NCBI GenBank assembly: GCA_011009095.1
Contig: VTPC01000598.1
Coordinates: forward strand, 1 to 64,000
Direction of reading: 5' to 3'
DNA: 64,000 bases
Source: Ignelater luminosus
Lineage: Eukaryota > Arthropoda > Insecta > Coleoptera > Elateridae
Both the position numbers and the translations under genes were made by a program. Of the stretch, positions 1 to 12,363 are shown piece by piece (within the stretch, counting starts at the first letter, position 1; the number at the start of each line of letters is the position of its first letter). The notes under the pieces were generated by a model. The model made no database searches, was not told the origin of the DNA, and saw only the letters and a program-made list of their open reading frames with translations.

Positions 1-1842
1 GCTAGAAGAATAATACTTCTTAAAAGAAATTTGCAAAATTTCGTTTTATCAAGAAAGGAAAAAAGATCAGACAGTAGTAACATTTCCATTCCCATTTAGT
101 AAAATGAAAAAGCTTTAGTTGTCTTAAAATCGCTTAACTTAATCGAACCGATATGAATCAGATGGGTGAGATTTTTGAGTGTAAAACGTGAAACGAGCAA
201 AATGTAGTTTAGGTAAAGCAGTACAAATTTGCATATCTAAAATGAAGATCTCATTTACAAGCGGTGGAGCAAAGACAACCACATCCCGAACATATCATCA
301 GTCAAATTTCGACTTGACAAGCAAACTTGTCGCTAATCCCGTATATACATACGGAAAGAAAATGCAAGGAGGGTGGCCTGGTGATAATGTCATTTTTAAA
401 CGACATCGACGTGATACATCCAGCGTAATCTGCAGATCAGAAACGTCTTATACCGCCCGTTTGTATTCTCACAGGGTTCGTCGAGTCATATATCAGACAC
501 TATTTTTCATGCACTTGCCGTATTTATAAGAGAATATTACCGTTTCTAATGTCGAGCCACTTTTCAGTATAAATTTGTAATATCCTGAGCGTTATCTTCC
601 GCTTGGGTTCGAGTTTTTTTACTGTTTTCTCTGCGTTATAACTTTAAGAGACTCAAGTATGCCACAAAGAATATTGTCTTTTGTAGTACCGCATAAGAGA
701 GAAACTGAGGGATATTGCAATGGATTATTCACAAGTGCTTACACGGCACAGAACAAGCCTCGAAATTGGCAATAACGTTACTCAGAACATTCTAACCGTC
801 CTTTACAAAATTTCGCGATATTATCTTTTATATCAAATTAGATTAAAATGTTCAATATTGGAAAAATGAAAAATTAAAGGCTACCATGTATATTTTCATC
901 TAAAATTCTAAATGTGGCGATATTCTCCCACTCGACTTCTTTTTCATTTATTAACAGTTTCTTTTATAAATAGCTTTATTTTATATTTATTATTCATGTG
1001 AATTTCTTTACCTCTTTTTAACTTGGTTATTTTTAAAAACTGAAAGAAAAGTTTTCAGAACGTTTTTGTTTTGAAGTACTTTTTTATTAGTGAAGACGTA
1101 GAATAATAAATGATGCAAAATTAAATATTAACAAACTTCAGATTGTGGTTCTATAAGTAATCAAAAGAAAACTAAACAAGGGAAAACAAGCTGAAACCCA
1201 TTTGTGTTAAAATTTCTCAGCTGAATACTCTTTGCATGTACTGCAATTGCAAAATAGGTCTGAATAATTATATCGGAATCTATAAATAAATTAAAATTAA
1301 ATAAAAAACCATGCTTGATATTCAATCTTTTAATGATGTTGGATAAATTTTAAATAAAATTCTTTAAGAAAAAAAAATTTTAGAGTTTTCTTGTCAGTTG
1401 CGATAAAACCAGTTTTGTTGATAATGTAAATCTAAAGAATAGCTGATTAAATCAAAAAAATAATTTTTTTAGTAATAAACAGACAAACAAAAGGTGCTAG
1501 GTTTGAGTGACACTGTTGATAAAGTGCTGCTGTGTTTAACACTTCTACTAAATTAAAAATATTTAAACAAATCATTTAATACATTCGTGTTATAATCGTT
1601 CATAGTGACATTAAAAATCATAAATTAGATTTATCTAAAAAGTGGTAATAACTGAGAAAAAGCAAATTCTCTTTAGTCGAGGAGTATATAAGGTCTAATA
1701 TAGCTTCCCTTTACATATAAAGCATGCTATCTCGACCTTCGTAAATCGCAATAGAACTTTATCTATAAGCGGTATTTGTAAACACTTTAAAGTGTTAAAT
1801 CAGTTGTTTACATTTCATTTTCCGAATTTTATTATTTCAACA
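1..1842. other. AT-rich DNA, no supportable gene
   Basis: A 113-codon open frame at 188-529 (+) has no recognisable domain and no convincing gene context. I see no tRNA-like structure or terminal repeats. The segment ends where the ORF1 start of a LINE becomes readable. Confidence 0.5.
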
Positions 1843-2798
1843 ATGTCGAATTGCTGCTCTCGGTACACTAAACCCATTAATGCAAGCCTCCAGGTCTTCA
1901 ATGCAGTGGAAAATGTGGCTTATATTTCCATGCAAAATGCGTTAACTTAACATTTGCAGAATTAAAATCGTTTTTCCGCAAACGCCATAGCATAGAAATG
2001 CACGGATTGCCGAAAAACGTCAACACTTAATACTTCTGTTATAATTGATGATGGGGATACTGATGATACCCCGGAGGCGTCCTCTTTACTTAATATCATT
2101 CGGATATTCAACGCGATGTTAAATCATTGCGTCATAAATATGATGATTTTTTACATTCAATTGAATTTTATGGCAAAAAAATTTCCGATTTCGACATTAC
2201 CTTAACTAACGTAACAGCTACAGTTAAGGAAACTGTTGTCCTCAAAACCAAAAACGCTGAATTGAGAAAAGTCATTACTGAGATGTCAGCACGTATCGAT
2301 GAGCTAGAACAGTATTCTCGTCTCAATAATGTAGAGATTCAGAACATTCCTGAAAAGAATAACGAAAATGTCGTTGCCTTGGTACAGAGAGTGTTTGCTG
2401 CAATCAGCTGTGATACTGAGTTGTCAGAATTAGAAGCTGCGCATCGCGTCGCACCTAATCCAGGCGGTCAACATCTCAAAAGCAACCTGCGTAACATCAT
2501 TGCTAGATTTGTGTCCGGAAGCAAACGCGACGACATCGTACCAGCCTTCAAAGCTAAGAAAAGATCGTGGGAGGGCCGCAATCATTATGGCATTTGTATC
2601 AACAATATTGGAGATAATTTCTGTATCAACGAACATTTAACCCCTAATAACAAGTTGTTGTACAAGTCGGTCAGAGATGAGGCCAAGAAGAAAGGTTATA
2701 AGTTCGTATGGACCCGTAACTGTTTCATTTTTGTACGAAAGGACGAGAAGTCAAAAATTTTATCAATAAAGTCGAAAAGGGATGTTAGAAAGCTGTAA
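1843..2798 (+). pseudogene. LINE ORF1 (PHD-like finger plus coiled-coil nucleic-acid-binding protein), broken
   Basis: The frame opens at ATG 1843 with MSNCCSRYTKP. A shifted frame at about 1907-1965 reads GKCGLYFHAKCVNLTFAEL, a C/H/C arrangement typical of the PHD-like finger in ORF1 of CR1-type elements. From 2127 a 223-codon frame carries a coiled-coil stretch (KNAELRKVITEMSARIDELE), then SRLNNVEIQNIPEKNNENV and EAAHRVAP, the conserved core of insect LINE ORF1 proteins that bind the element RNA. At least one frameshift and one stop separate the finger from the core, so no full protein can be made. Confidence 0.75.
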
Positions 2799-2844
2799 GT
2801 TTTTAATAATTATCCACCACTATATTCCTTTGTGAGTTTTTATT

Positions 2845-4699
2845 ATGGGCTTATCGTTATATTATCAAAACGTGCGTGGTTTGCGCACAAAAACTAACAC
2901 ATTATACACTAATACCAGTGATGGACACTATGACATTCTGTGCTTGACCGAAACCTTTCTCAACGCCGATATATCAGACTCGGAACTATTTAATTTAAAT
3001 TATACGGTGTATCACCGGGATCGATTGTCAACAGGATCCACCGCAGATCATGGAGGTACACTTATTGCGGTACGTAGCTTTCTGAAATCAACACCTACAC
3101 TGGACTTCCAAAGTAAATCAGAAGATGCGTAGGTATCCATTCAATATGGGCAACTGAAATTGTTTTTGTGTTGTATCTATTTATCTCCACGAGATCTTGT
3201 AGCTGCCGAGACCTTCCGCGATAAATTAATGCAAATCTTTCATCAATTTCCAGACAATTTATTTTTAATATGTGGAGACTTTAATTTACCAACCATCACA
3301 TGGTGCCAAGCTGCGGGCAACTCTTTTAACCCACAAGAATGTGACCCTTCGGCTACAGATTTTGTTAATTTATTTTCCTATTGCAGTCTAGTCCAATTTA
3401 ACAATGTAGAAAACAATAACGGCAGGATGTTAGACCTAATTCTTTCTAACTATTATTGTATTAAATCAGTTCAAAGATGTTACAGCCTTATTGTTAATGT
3501 AGATCAGCATTATCGAAACTCGAAAATACCTCATCAAGTAAAACTTAATGACGCAACAGGGATGACGATTTATTTATTTGCAACCTTTTTCTCAAACATT
3601 TTGACTCTGTATTTATTGATGGTCAGCTACCGGACTTCGACGTAAATGTTCTTAATAAGGATAGGATGCTTGCTGCTACTACACTCAAAATGTCTCTAGA
3701 AAAGGTTCCAAATCTTTTCAATCAGCTTGATATAGGCAAGGGGGCAGGGCCAGACGGTATCCCCGCGGTGCTATTGCGTAACTGTGCGGAGCATTTAGCG
3801 CTCCCGATATCCATAATCTTTAACCGATCACTAAAAGAGGGTGTTTTTCCAAAGAGTGGAGAAAAAGCCTATATTGTTCCTATCTTTAAACCTGGGGATA
3901 AAGAATTAGTTAAGAATGACAGGCCAGTGTCCCTCTTATCGACTCTTGTTTATGAAATTGTTTTAAGCACAACAAAAAATCATATTTGTACCCAGCAGCA
4001 TGGGTTCTTGCCGGGTAGATCAGTGGAAACTAATCTAGTAAGCTATTTAGATTATTTGCTTAAGGCTCTAATCAGCAATCACAGTCAGTTTGTTCCACTA
4101 AAGATTTAGAAGTTATTTTAGATAATAAACTAACTTTTTCTAAACATATTACTTACATCACAAGAAAATCATACAAAAACTTGGTATTTTTGATTAGAAT
4201 TTGCAAACCATTTACGAGTCTTTGTGGTATCAGAAACCTTTATTTTGCTTACCTGCGTAGTATAATTAATTGGGCCAGCGTAGTTTGGAACCCACAATAC
4301 TTACATTAATATGCTAGAATTGATACAGAAATGGTTTGTAAGTTACCTTAATAAAAAGTTTCATATGCCATCCATCATCAGTTACAATTACTCGTGTACT
4401 GAGTTTGAGCTGTTGTTATTAGCCAATTCTACAGAAATTTCGGACTTATTCTTTACAAGTTGATCACTGGTATATTGGATTGTGCACAGATTTTGGAATT
4501 GATTAACATTAATGTCCCTATGCGTTCGACTAGAAACGATTATCTCTTCGTACCTTCTTTCTCGAGAACCAACTCTTTTCAAAATTTGCCACTTGTTCGT
4601 ATGGTTCGAAGCTACAATCACAGATGTAACTCCTTAGATCCCTTCTTAGTTTCACTGACAAGTTTTAAATACAAATTAAAAACAATTTGTCGCTCTTAA
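2845..4699 (+). pseudogene. LINE ORF2 (endonuclease-reverse transcriptase), broken
   Basis: The endonuclease domain starts at 2845 (LYYQNVRGLRTKTN, DILCLTETFLN, TVYHRDR). It is interrupted by a stop at about 3130 and continues to 3645 with the catalytic-type stretch LFLICGDFNLP. The reverse transcriptase begins at about 3690 (GKGAGPDGIPAVLLRNCAEH, IVPIFKPGDKELVKNDRPVS, QHGFLPGRSVETNL). It jumps near 4095 straight into post-palm sequence (DLEVILDNKLTFSKHI), so the YADD/FADD catalytic centre is deleted. Remnants continue to LTSFKYKLKTICRS at 4699. Function in life: nicking the target and copying the RNA by target-primed reverse transcription. It cannot be active now. Confidence 0.85.
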
Positions 4700-5244
4700 C
4701 ATGAGATTTACGTTCCTTTTACCACTTTTCATAGTGGATGTGTCTTATTGTGTCAGAGAGATCTGATTAGCACAATGTTTACTACATTATATAATTATAT
4801 GCATGCACCTGTTTATTACAATAATTTGTTTTTACCTTTTGTGTATAACTTGATTATTTAATGCCATGTACCTTATTTATAATGATATGATGTTTCTATT
4901 TTGTAGGAAGTATTTGTATTGGGTTCAGACCTGTTTGTACTTCTTTTAGATAAATAAATAAATAAATAACCCGAAATCATGCGAGCGCCATATATTTTTA
5001 GTTTTTTGTTCAGTTTTACTTGGTTAGTTGGAATGAAAAGGATTTACTTAAGATGTATGTACACTAATTTTATTGGTTCGTTTTAAACTGACCAGTTCGA
5101 CTAGATATTTCTACCAATTTATCGATTCGTCGAAGTAAACTGAAGTAAAACTGCAAGGTGTGTGGGGCAGGTCGTGTAAATGGCTCAGGTGTAAATTCAG
5201 TCAGTCTTCCAGAATTTTAAAACAGTAAATGTACGTTTGTGAAT

Positions 5245-5482
5245 ATGGCCGCGCGAACCAAAGCTTTTCTGTTAGAATTTATTGAAATATTTTACGCAAA
5301 TGAAACATTGTGGAAAAGAAAATCAAAAAATTATTATAATAAAGCTATAAAAATGAGTCCCTCTAGACTTTAATCGATAAGGTAAAGAAACCGGGCCTGC
5401 TGCAGATCGTGTTTTAATTGCAAACAAAAGAAATAATTTACGTAACACGTTTCTCAAAGAGCACAAACCTAAACTGAAATAA
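5245..5482 (+). pseudogene. MADF-domain protein fragment, frameshifted
   Basis: ATG 5245 opens MAARTKAFLLEFIEIFYANE followed by TLWKRKSKNYYNKAIK, which matches the first two helices of a MADF (Adf-1 Myb/SANT-like) DNA-binding domain. A second frame from about 5380 continues GPAADRVLIANKRNNLRNTF, the third helix of the same domain. The two halves lie in different frames with a stop between. MADF proteins are both host regulators and accessory proteins of PIF/Harbinger transposons. Given the isolation and damage, a transposon origin is the likelier inference, but no transposase or terminal repeats were found nearby. Confidence 0.55.
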
Positions 5483-6681
5483 AATTAACCCGAAAACTGA
5501 CTAAGGTGTGTATGTACATGTACACCGATTCGATAAGTGCAAACCGACCAGCTTTAATTGAAACAATTAGACTGAAGGCAAAACTGAAAATGTATAGTGA
5601 CCTTTTCTATAATTTAAAAAAACTAAACTAAAACTAAATAATTTTTTTAAAATTTTCTTTTTATTGTAACGTTCACTTTTTGTTTCCGTTACATGTATTG
5701 GATTTAATCGATGCTGTCGGTGTGTTTTTGTTTTCTTTAAGTAGATTCTTGTTTGTCGAAAAAGTTCTTGTAGTACTTGTGAGCACACACTGATAGTTTG
5801 ATTATTGTTTTGTAGGTTCTTTCAATTTTGAAATCAGTGTAGCGTTAAATTCTCTGACTATTAAAGTTAATTAGAAATTACCATAATACTGCAGAGTTTT
5901 GCCTTCAAATTTACTTATTTGTCAACTGTACTCTGCCTTTTCACAGTATCCAAGAATGCCAAATTTTTTTAATAAACTACTTGCTTAGATTTAAAAATCC
6001 AAACAGTGTAACCAATCTCAGATACTTACAGTATTTCCTAAAACTTTTGCTTAGCTAGAAGTGCTTGTTACCACAATAAAACACCAAAGTTGTAAAAATT
6101 TAATAAAACATTAAAATTATTTTTAATTCTTATTCATTTCAATGTTACACAAAAATTAATTTATGCTGTACGTTGATTTTCCCTTAGCACTCCTGACCCA
6201 CATGTAGTTTTCTAGACCTCGATTTGATGGCATTAGGTGAGAATGTTGTGAATCATGCTGTAAGTATTTCAATTTTTTTCTTATTAACAACAGACTCTCA
6301 GTTTAGCATTTTTTAAATGTGCTTTTACTAGGTTCTACTGTTTAATTAATTTCAGGCCCTTCTAGTTATGCTATTAGTTTTGTCAAATCAGTCTCGTAGT
6401 TCTTTGATCAGTTTTGACTAAACGGTTTTTCATTCTAAGGTGGAATTGTTACTGGTGTTCAGATTATCTTCTCTAGAGGAGTTTGATGATTTCCCGAATA
6501 AGAATCAAATATCAATTAAAAAGAACAAATTAATAAACCTGATGCCACATGGTGGCAGATAATCTTTAAGAGTCATCTTGATTTATCTCAATTATCTAAA
6601 TTGATTTGGGGTCATCATCAAGATATCTTTTTTATCTTTGTTGGAGCAGTTACGTATATCCATTTTGACCTTGTAACGGTC
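5483..6681. other. AT-rich intergenic DNA, nothing recognised
   Basis: Only short chance frames are present. No repeats with clear boundaries and no motif of a known protein family were seen. Confidence 0.4.
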
Positions 6682-6689
6682 TTTTGTAG

Positions 6690-7184
6690 CAGACATTGGA
6701 AGTAACGCGTTACTTGTAATTAATTACATTTTTTAGTAACGCTAAAGATAACGCGTTACTTTATAAAGACGCAGTAAAGTAATTGTAACTAATTACAAAA
6801 AGGGTGTAACGGTAACGACTTCAGGTCGTTACTTTTGCGTTACTTGAATAATCAATTTTCAAATTTAGTTTTGATGATGTTCAGAAAATACATGTTTTCA
6901 TATTATGTAATTCTAAGAGTTGTACAGTAAGCTTATACAAAGAAAAATTAATTAAAATCACCTTGAATTTTGATGGGTTCTAAAAAGTTTTTTTTTATTT
7001 TCTTTATAGAATCAAAGTAACTGACAGTAACGGTAAAGTAACTTAGTTACATATTTGCAGGAACTGTAATGGTAACTAGTTACTTTTTAAAATCAAGTAA
7101 CTGTAATTGTAACTAATTACATTTTTTGATAAGGTAACTGTAACTGTAACTAATTACTTTTTTAAAGTAACTTTCCAATGTCTG
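6690..7184. mobile_element. hAT-type MITE with 8-bp target-site duplication
   Basis: The 495-bp element begins CAGACATTGGAAGTAAC and ends with the inverse (GTTACTTTCCAATGTCTG written on the other strand). It is flanked on both sides by the same 8 bp, TTTTGTAG (6682-6689 and 7185-7192). CAG...CTG termini with an 8-bp duplication are diagnostic of hAT transposons. The interior is filled with GTAAC / GTTAC and TAATTAC words in both orientations and has no ORF, so it is non-autonomous. Confidence 0.88.
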
Positions 7185-7192
7185 TTTTGTAG

Positions 7193-8078
7193 TCACCCTC
7201 CCGTTACATGGTAAACCTCGCGGTATTTCACCACCTCGCATTTGTGAAACACCGTGTATATATAAAATTTCCTTCAATAGCTTATTTTTCCTGTTATGGA
7301 AATTTTATTCAGATTTATAGCATTGCTTCTTAAAAGGGGGTTAAGCTCCAGAACTTTGGATTAGCAGGGTAGAGATACATTGTTTCTCCCGTTATGAAAT
7401 ACTTTGTTTTTTTCCGTTTGATAATTTATAATTATATACTTCACTCTTATTCAAGAGGATCTTTGTTTTTATGTTCTCATAAACCCTGCTATTCATTGTT
7501 TTGTATTTAAACCCTAACTTGTATTCTTTTGGTGTAAAATGAGTTAATTTTTTCTTTCGCTGAGTGTGATAATTTACGGAGCGGTTAACAATTTCCGAAT
7601 TCTGGGAAACGCGGAGAGCCTGGCGTATCAAAACGAATCGAGACGCGACCAGTGCACGATTTCTCGCTTAGGTGACTCCGATTCTGGTGAATGAAAAAAA
7701 AACCTTTTATAAAGGGGTAAGTTATCTTCATTTCTTGCATCCCCTGTGTCCTCAATTCTAATTGTTGTACCGTGTCTCCAGTTTTTCGGTTGGATTCCGG
7801 AAAGTTTAATTCTGGTAATAATTATTTTACAAGAATTCTTCACGGAAGTTTTATGAAGCCCTGTTGGTAACCGGAAGCTCCGTACTGTCATAGTATCAGT
7901 GATTGCTGGGACTGAATTCGTCTCCACGTCTTATTGTTAGACCAGGAGAGGTTGGGCCCAGGGGGCACCTAATCTAAAAGATTTTGTACTCCCATTTCAT
8001 AGTAAAGAAAATTAGAATGACTTTTTTTTGACCCAAACTTTTAAGAAATTTTTGATGTAATTCAGTAACCCAAATGTT
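7193..8078. other. Unassigned stretch with two unrecognised minus-strand frames
   Basis: Minus-strand open frames at 7392-7631 and 7628-7927 (79 and 99 codons) abut each other but show no domain, signal peptide or splice pattern that I recognise. They may be chance frames or a decayed repeat. Confidence 0.3.
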
Positions 8079-8690
8079 CACTTATTTGTTTGTTTGTCTT
8101 CTGTTTTGATTTTCCATTGGGCAAGTAAAGATAAAGTATTCAGCATCGATCGTCAGGTTATTCTCATTTTCCGGTAATGTGCATATTTTTTTGAGATAAG
8201 TACGAACTGCACCGTGATTAGTCATTAGCTGTACAACTTCTTTTTCAAAATTGTCAGCTTTCATTCTTATCTCAATAGTAGATTCCACGTCTGAATTTTA
8301 TAAAAGATTTTGGAAGTAAATTATAAGATATTTCACGATAACTTGTTGTTAATTCTGCTAGTTCATCCGCTGCATCATTACCTGGAATTCCATTATGCGA
8401 TTTTAGCCAAAAGAAATTTACACAAAATTGTGTACATAATTCTGTATATTAAAGCCAAATATCTTTTTGGATATTAATTGGGTGTTCCATAATTATGTTC
8501 TAAAGATTACAAAGCTGATTTGCTATCACTAACAAAACCATAAATATTAGATTGCAGACTATTATTGCCTATACTGCAATGTTAGCGATTTTTATGACAA
8601 AAGTGGGGGATCCAACAATAAAGTCTCCCAATGCTATGTCTTTTGACGTTACAAAAGGTCTTTTTTATTTCATTCGAGTTAAAGTAAATT
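8079..8690 (-). pseudogene. LINE fragment: RNase H and C-terminal domain (R1/I/LOA type)
   Basis: Read on the minus strand from about 8600, YGFVSDSKSALQSLEHNYGT is the RNase H strand/helix with DSKSA. Further on, near 8430-8320, FWLKSHNGIPGNDAADELAE is the conserved end of RNase H. The frame 8288-8082 (QLMTNHGAVRTYLKKI ... YFIFTCPMENQNRRQ) resembles the small C-terminal module that follows RNase H in R1/I/LOA-type LINEs. Stops and shifts separate the parts. This differs in type from the LINE at 1.8-5.0 kb, whose ORF2 has no RNase H. Confidence 0.7.
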
Positions 8691-9343
8691 ACTAATCAGG
8701 ATTATATTGTATTCTGTTATTCTTATTGCAGAGTGTCTAAAGAAAAGTTAAGATTTATAACCAAAGAATATTTCAAAATTTAAATTCGACATTCCGGCAA
8801 TCTTGTTTAGTCGCTAACGTTTATTAGTCTATTAAAGTTGTATTTTATTTATTATGTATTGCAAAGCTAAAATAAATAAAATTTTTATATGTAAACTTTG
8901 ATTAATAAATAACTTTAAAAAATACTTAAATTTTAGTATTAAACTAATTTCAAATAAGATAGTACGATAAAATCATATGCTTCTATATTGGTTCTGGTCA
9001 GTTGCTTTCGCCACACGTTCAGTTTACAAATATTTGTTATTGAACTATCCTCTCAATTAAAAATCCTTGATTTGGTTCCGCTTGGTCCGTCAATTTCTGT
9101 CAAAATCAACAACCAGCAAAATATGGAAATTAATAGTTCATGTGACTTAAAAAGTTTTATGTTTGGATGTGTATGCAAGATTAATTGTAGGTCTTTCCGA
9201 AACAGGTAGTGTTAGAAGAATTGATATTGTAATTAGAGACAGATCTATTAGAAACGTCTTTATTGTCTATCTTACTAAACGGTTTGAAAATGATACAGCG
9301 ATAAAGTACCAACTAAAGTGAACGAAGAAACATGCTCAATATA

Positions 9344-9582
9344 CAGCGCGACCAAACTCAGAAAAGCCCCGGAAAATATGCAAACTAATTTCAATAACAA
9401 ACAACGCCGACCAATCAGAAGTGTAATTTTACTCGAGTACATTAACTGTCAAAAAGTTGTTTTAAATCTATTATATGTTATTGGCGGTGTTGTTTTATTT
9501 AAATTTCCCGCGAGGGTACTTGGTCAACATGTAGCTCCTCCATACGCGCCCACTCAGGGCTTTTCTAAGGTTGGTCGAGCTG
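9344..9582. mobile_element. MITE with TA target duplication and CAG...CTG ends
   Basis: Left end CAGCGCGACCAAACTCAGAA (from 9344) pairs with the reverse complement of the right end, CAGCTCGACCAACCTTAGAA (to 9582), with a few mismatches. The pairing resumes internally (ACAACGCCGACC against GGCGGTGTTGTT). TA flanks both ends (9342-9343, 9583-9584). The open frame 9318-9599 simply reads through this element and is not supported as a gene. Confidence 0.6.
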
Positions 9583-9599
9583 TACAAATCCACGGTTAA

Positions 9600-11338
9600 A
9601 TATTAAAGACAGATTCACTGTGAAAGATATTAAGTTAATGGAATATTGCTGTTCAAAGGGCGCTCTTCTTCTGTAATAAATTATAATCTTTTATTTATTA
9701 CATTTCGGAATAATTAATCTTATTAATAGTAGGTGTAGAAATAGGTTTAATTCCTTTTTAAAACAGTAAAATCAAGTAGAACAAATTTGGTAACAATTTG
9801 GTGATTGTCGACCTGTGATACAATGATAGCTTATTGGGTCATTAAATAAAAAACTAAATCGCATTAGTTTTTAATTATTTACATATTATGGACTTACTAC
9901 GAGTAGGATAAAAAACTTATTATTTAAACAATGGTAAATTTAAATCTAAGTACAGTTTGAGGTTAGGTACCTCGTGCTACTCATCAGTTAACTAACCGCT
10001 TGCTTTAGCTATCAGCGTGCAGTGTTGCTAGATCTTCAAGATTATTTGAAAGCGCCAAACTTGAAAATTCAAGAACATGTTGGAGAATATCACCCTGGTC
10101 TAGTTTTCGCTCGAAAATGCGTCCAAGAATACGAATGCTTCGCTTCAAGGCAGTGTTGCCAACAATGGCGATTTTTCGCCAAATTGGCGTTTAACGGGAT
10201 TATCATGGCGCTTGACGCATTTTTTGGCGCCTAAAAACAGTTTAGATCTGTTTGACTTTTATTTGTTTACGCAATAAAAAAGGCAAAAGCAAACGGTTTG
10301 CAATCTCTGACTAACCGAATTACACGTACATATGTGCTGAAAACAATTTAATCGCTTAAATACCTATTTATCAGCTGGGCTCAAAGTGCTAGATTATTAA
10401 ATTTATTAACTTGCTGAAGATATGGCATCTGCTTAAAGAAGCATTATTTCTTACCAGCTATCATAGCCGAACTTCTGATGATTGTCATAGATATGTATTC
10501 TAGATCAGCAAAGGGGTAGGGATGCGCAAACGCATTCTGAAGCCCCTACGGAGAAAAATCAAAAATCCAAGGAATGACGAGTTTCTGCACTTTGTCGTAT
10601 CCATGGTCAACTCTACTTATTTTTATGTTGTGTGGTCGTACCTGTTAGCTGTTTTAAGCGGGATATCTTAGAAACAAACCCTTGTTTCTTTTATATTGCA
10701 TTATTTGATTAAAAAATATTTCTCTGTGTCTATACTACGAGGGTAAATTCTAGCGAGTGCCGCAGTTTGTGGCAGGTCTTTAGAAAGTGAGCGTATTCTT
10801 GATTGGGTAAATGGGTACTGTTTATTTTGAACTATGTAATTCAGCATACCGCTTCTTTTTAACAATTTATGCTAGAAATGAGTCATTCTCTAGATCTTTG
10901 GAATCGCCGTATACTTTCTTCATAATTTTGAACTTGCAAAATAATTAAATGCATTTTAAAAGAATTTGTTATAAAGAGCTTGAAAATTGAAATGTAAATT
11001 GTTTGTTACAAAACAGATGACAATGACCTAATGACAAACACCTGTGGGATCAATAAACATGAAGTTTGGGATGTACTCAAAAAAGTTCATAAAATAATAT
11101 GTGGTAGTAATTTAAAACTCGCATCTAAAAATTATAATTGAATGTAGGTAATCCAATACCACGCCAATTTTAATTTTTCCGTGTTAGACAAGGCTACTAG
11201 GCAACAACAGAAAATAGTATGAATCCCTCACCCTTAGCTTAAAAATCTGCTAGTTCGCACGTGACCTTGAGAGCTGATCCTAGTTTGCACGAACAGTAGA
11301 TTTCCCAAACATGCGTGTTCAAAGTGTGCAATCATTAC
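9600..11338. other. AT-rich intergenic DNA; possible single hAT-like end near 10157
   Basis: No gene is supported. At about 10153-10235 a GGCG/CGCC-rich, self-complementary block follows a CAGTGTTGCCAAC start, resembling one terminus of a hAT-like repeat, but no partner end was found in the window. Confidence 0.3.
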
Positions 11339-11772
11339 TAGAGTGCGGATTTTTAAGCATAAAAAAACAATAAAAAAGTTGAAAAAAAAGCGTAAAAATT
11401 GAAGGAAAAAAGCTTAAAAAATAGCACAAAAATTAAAAATAAGTTTAAAATATGCAGGAAAAAAACTTCCAGGTTTTAGGTCTTATTATACAAAGTATTT
11501 ATTATAAAAAAACAAAAAATGAATTGTTATTAGAAACTTTGAACTCTAAAATGCTTAATTATTATGCACTTTTCTAAATTCTCCATAAGGAAATTTCTTC
11601 TTTTATCAGTTAGGGTGTCTTTGTAAAAAGAAAATAGTTCCAAAAAAAGCAAAAAAAGTATTATGAAAATTAGTTAAATGATTCCTTTAATTGCGTTCGC
11701 ACTTATTTCAATGTCTTTTTGTACTGCTATTAATATCTAAAAAAAGCATTATTTCTATAAATCCGCACTCTA
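11339..11772. mobile_element. hAT-like MITE, 434 bp
   Basis: The 14-bp ends TAGAGTGCGGATTT (11339) and AAATCCGCACTCTA (to 11772) are perfect inverted repeats. The flanks are ATCATTAC on the left (11331-11338) and CTCATTAC on the right (11773-11780), an 8-bp duplication with one difference. The interior is AT-rich with repeated AAAAAAGC-like words and no coding capacity. End structure and duplication length fit a non-autonomous hAT element. Confidence 0.78.
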
Positions 11773-12327
11773 CTCATTACTCTATGTGCGCAAGGTTCAA
11801 TCTGTCTTAAAATGTGCTTATTGCATATTGGCATTCTCCATATACCATATATCATTTTTCTGATTATTATAAATTGTAAATGCAAAATGTGTAAGAAGAG
11901 AAAGTATTTTGGAAAGCAAGATTTTTATTTATATTTACATTTAGTACTTTAAAGCTTTTATATGAAGACATTATTTAAGAGACTCTAAGCACAAAGATCA
12001 GTTAGGTCGTCATCATTGTCAAATGTGGAAAAACAGTTAAAAAAGTTGCACACCTGAGAAATTTCCATAAACAAAACTAAACAAAAACATCCGAAAATGC
12101 AAAGCATAACCACAACGAACTACAACAAAAAACTAAACGTATATGTTTCTCTTGTTTTTTGATGTAGAATACGATTCTAAAGTGAAAAAAATTTTGAAAA
12201 TTTTTCAATTTTTGGCGGCCATTTTGACCATGTTCCCGAAGAGTTATCCAAAAACGAAGACACGTTATTTAGTTTTTGGTGTACAATCCAAATCTGAAGT
12301 CAAAATTTTAAAATTTGACAAAAATGC

Positions 12328-12363
12328 GGACAGACATACAGACAGACAGACAGATAGACAGAC
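12328..12363 (+). repeat. Imperfect (GACA)n microsatellite
   Basis: About nine GACA/GATA-type tetranucleotide units in tandem, lying in non-coding DNA. Confidence 0.85.

Larger units (their letters stand above)
1843..4969 (+). mobile_element. Decayed CR1/Jockey-like non-LTR retrotransposon (LINE)
   Basis: The two-ORF layout of a LINE is readable in order: an ORF1 with a zinc-finger-like N-terminus (from 1843), then ORF2 with an endonuclease domain (from 2845), a reverse transcriptase part (3666-4109) and a C-terminal region ending near 4699. A 3' UTR follows, closing with a short (TAAA)n tail at about 4950-4969, as in insect Jockey/CR1-type elements. Several stops, frameshifts and a deletion that removed the polymerase palm show it is dead. 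I could not fix the 5' end or a target-site duplication; clade assignment is by general resemblance. Confidence 0.85.

Noticed and set aside
188..529. 113-codon open frame near the window start
   Set aside because: No signal peptide, domain, splice signal or start context; length is within chance for the locally higher GC.
10153..10235. GGCG/CGCC-rich block starting CAGTGTTGCCAAC as a complete hAT element
   Set aside because: Only one end is seen; no inverse end or 8-bp duplication was found.
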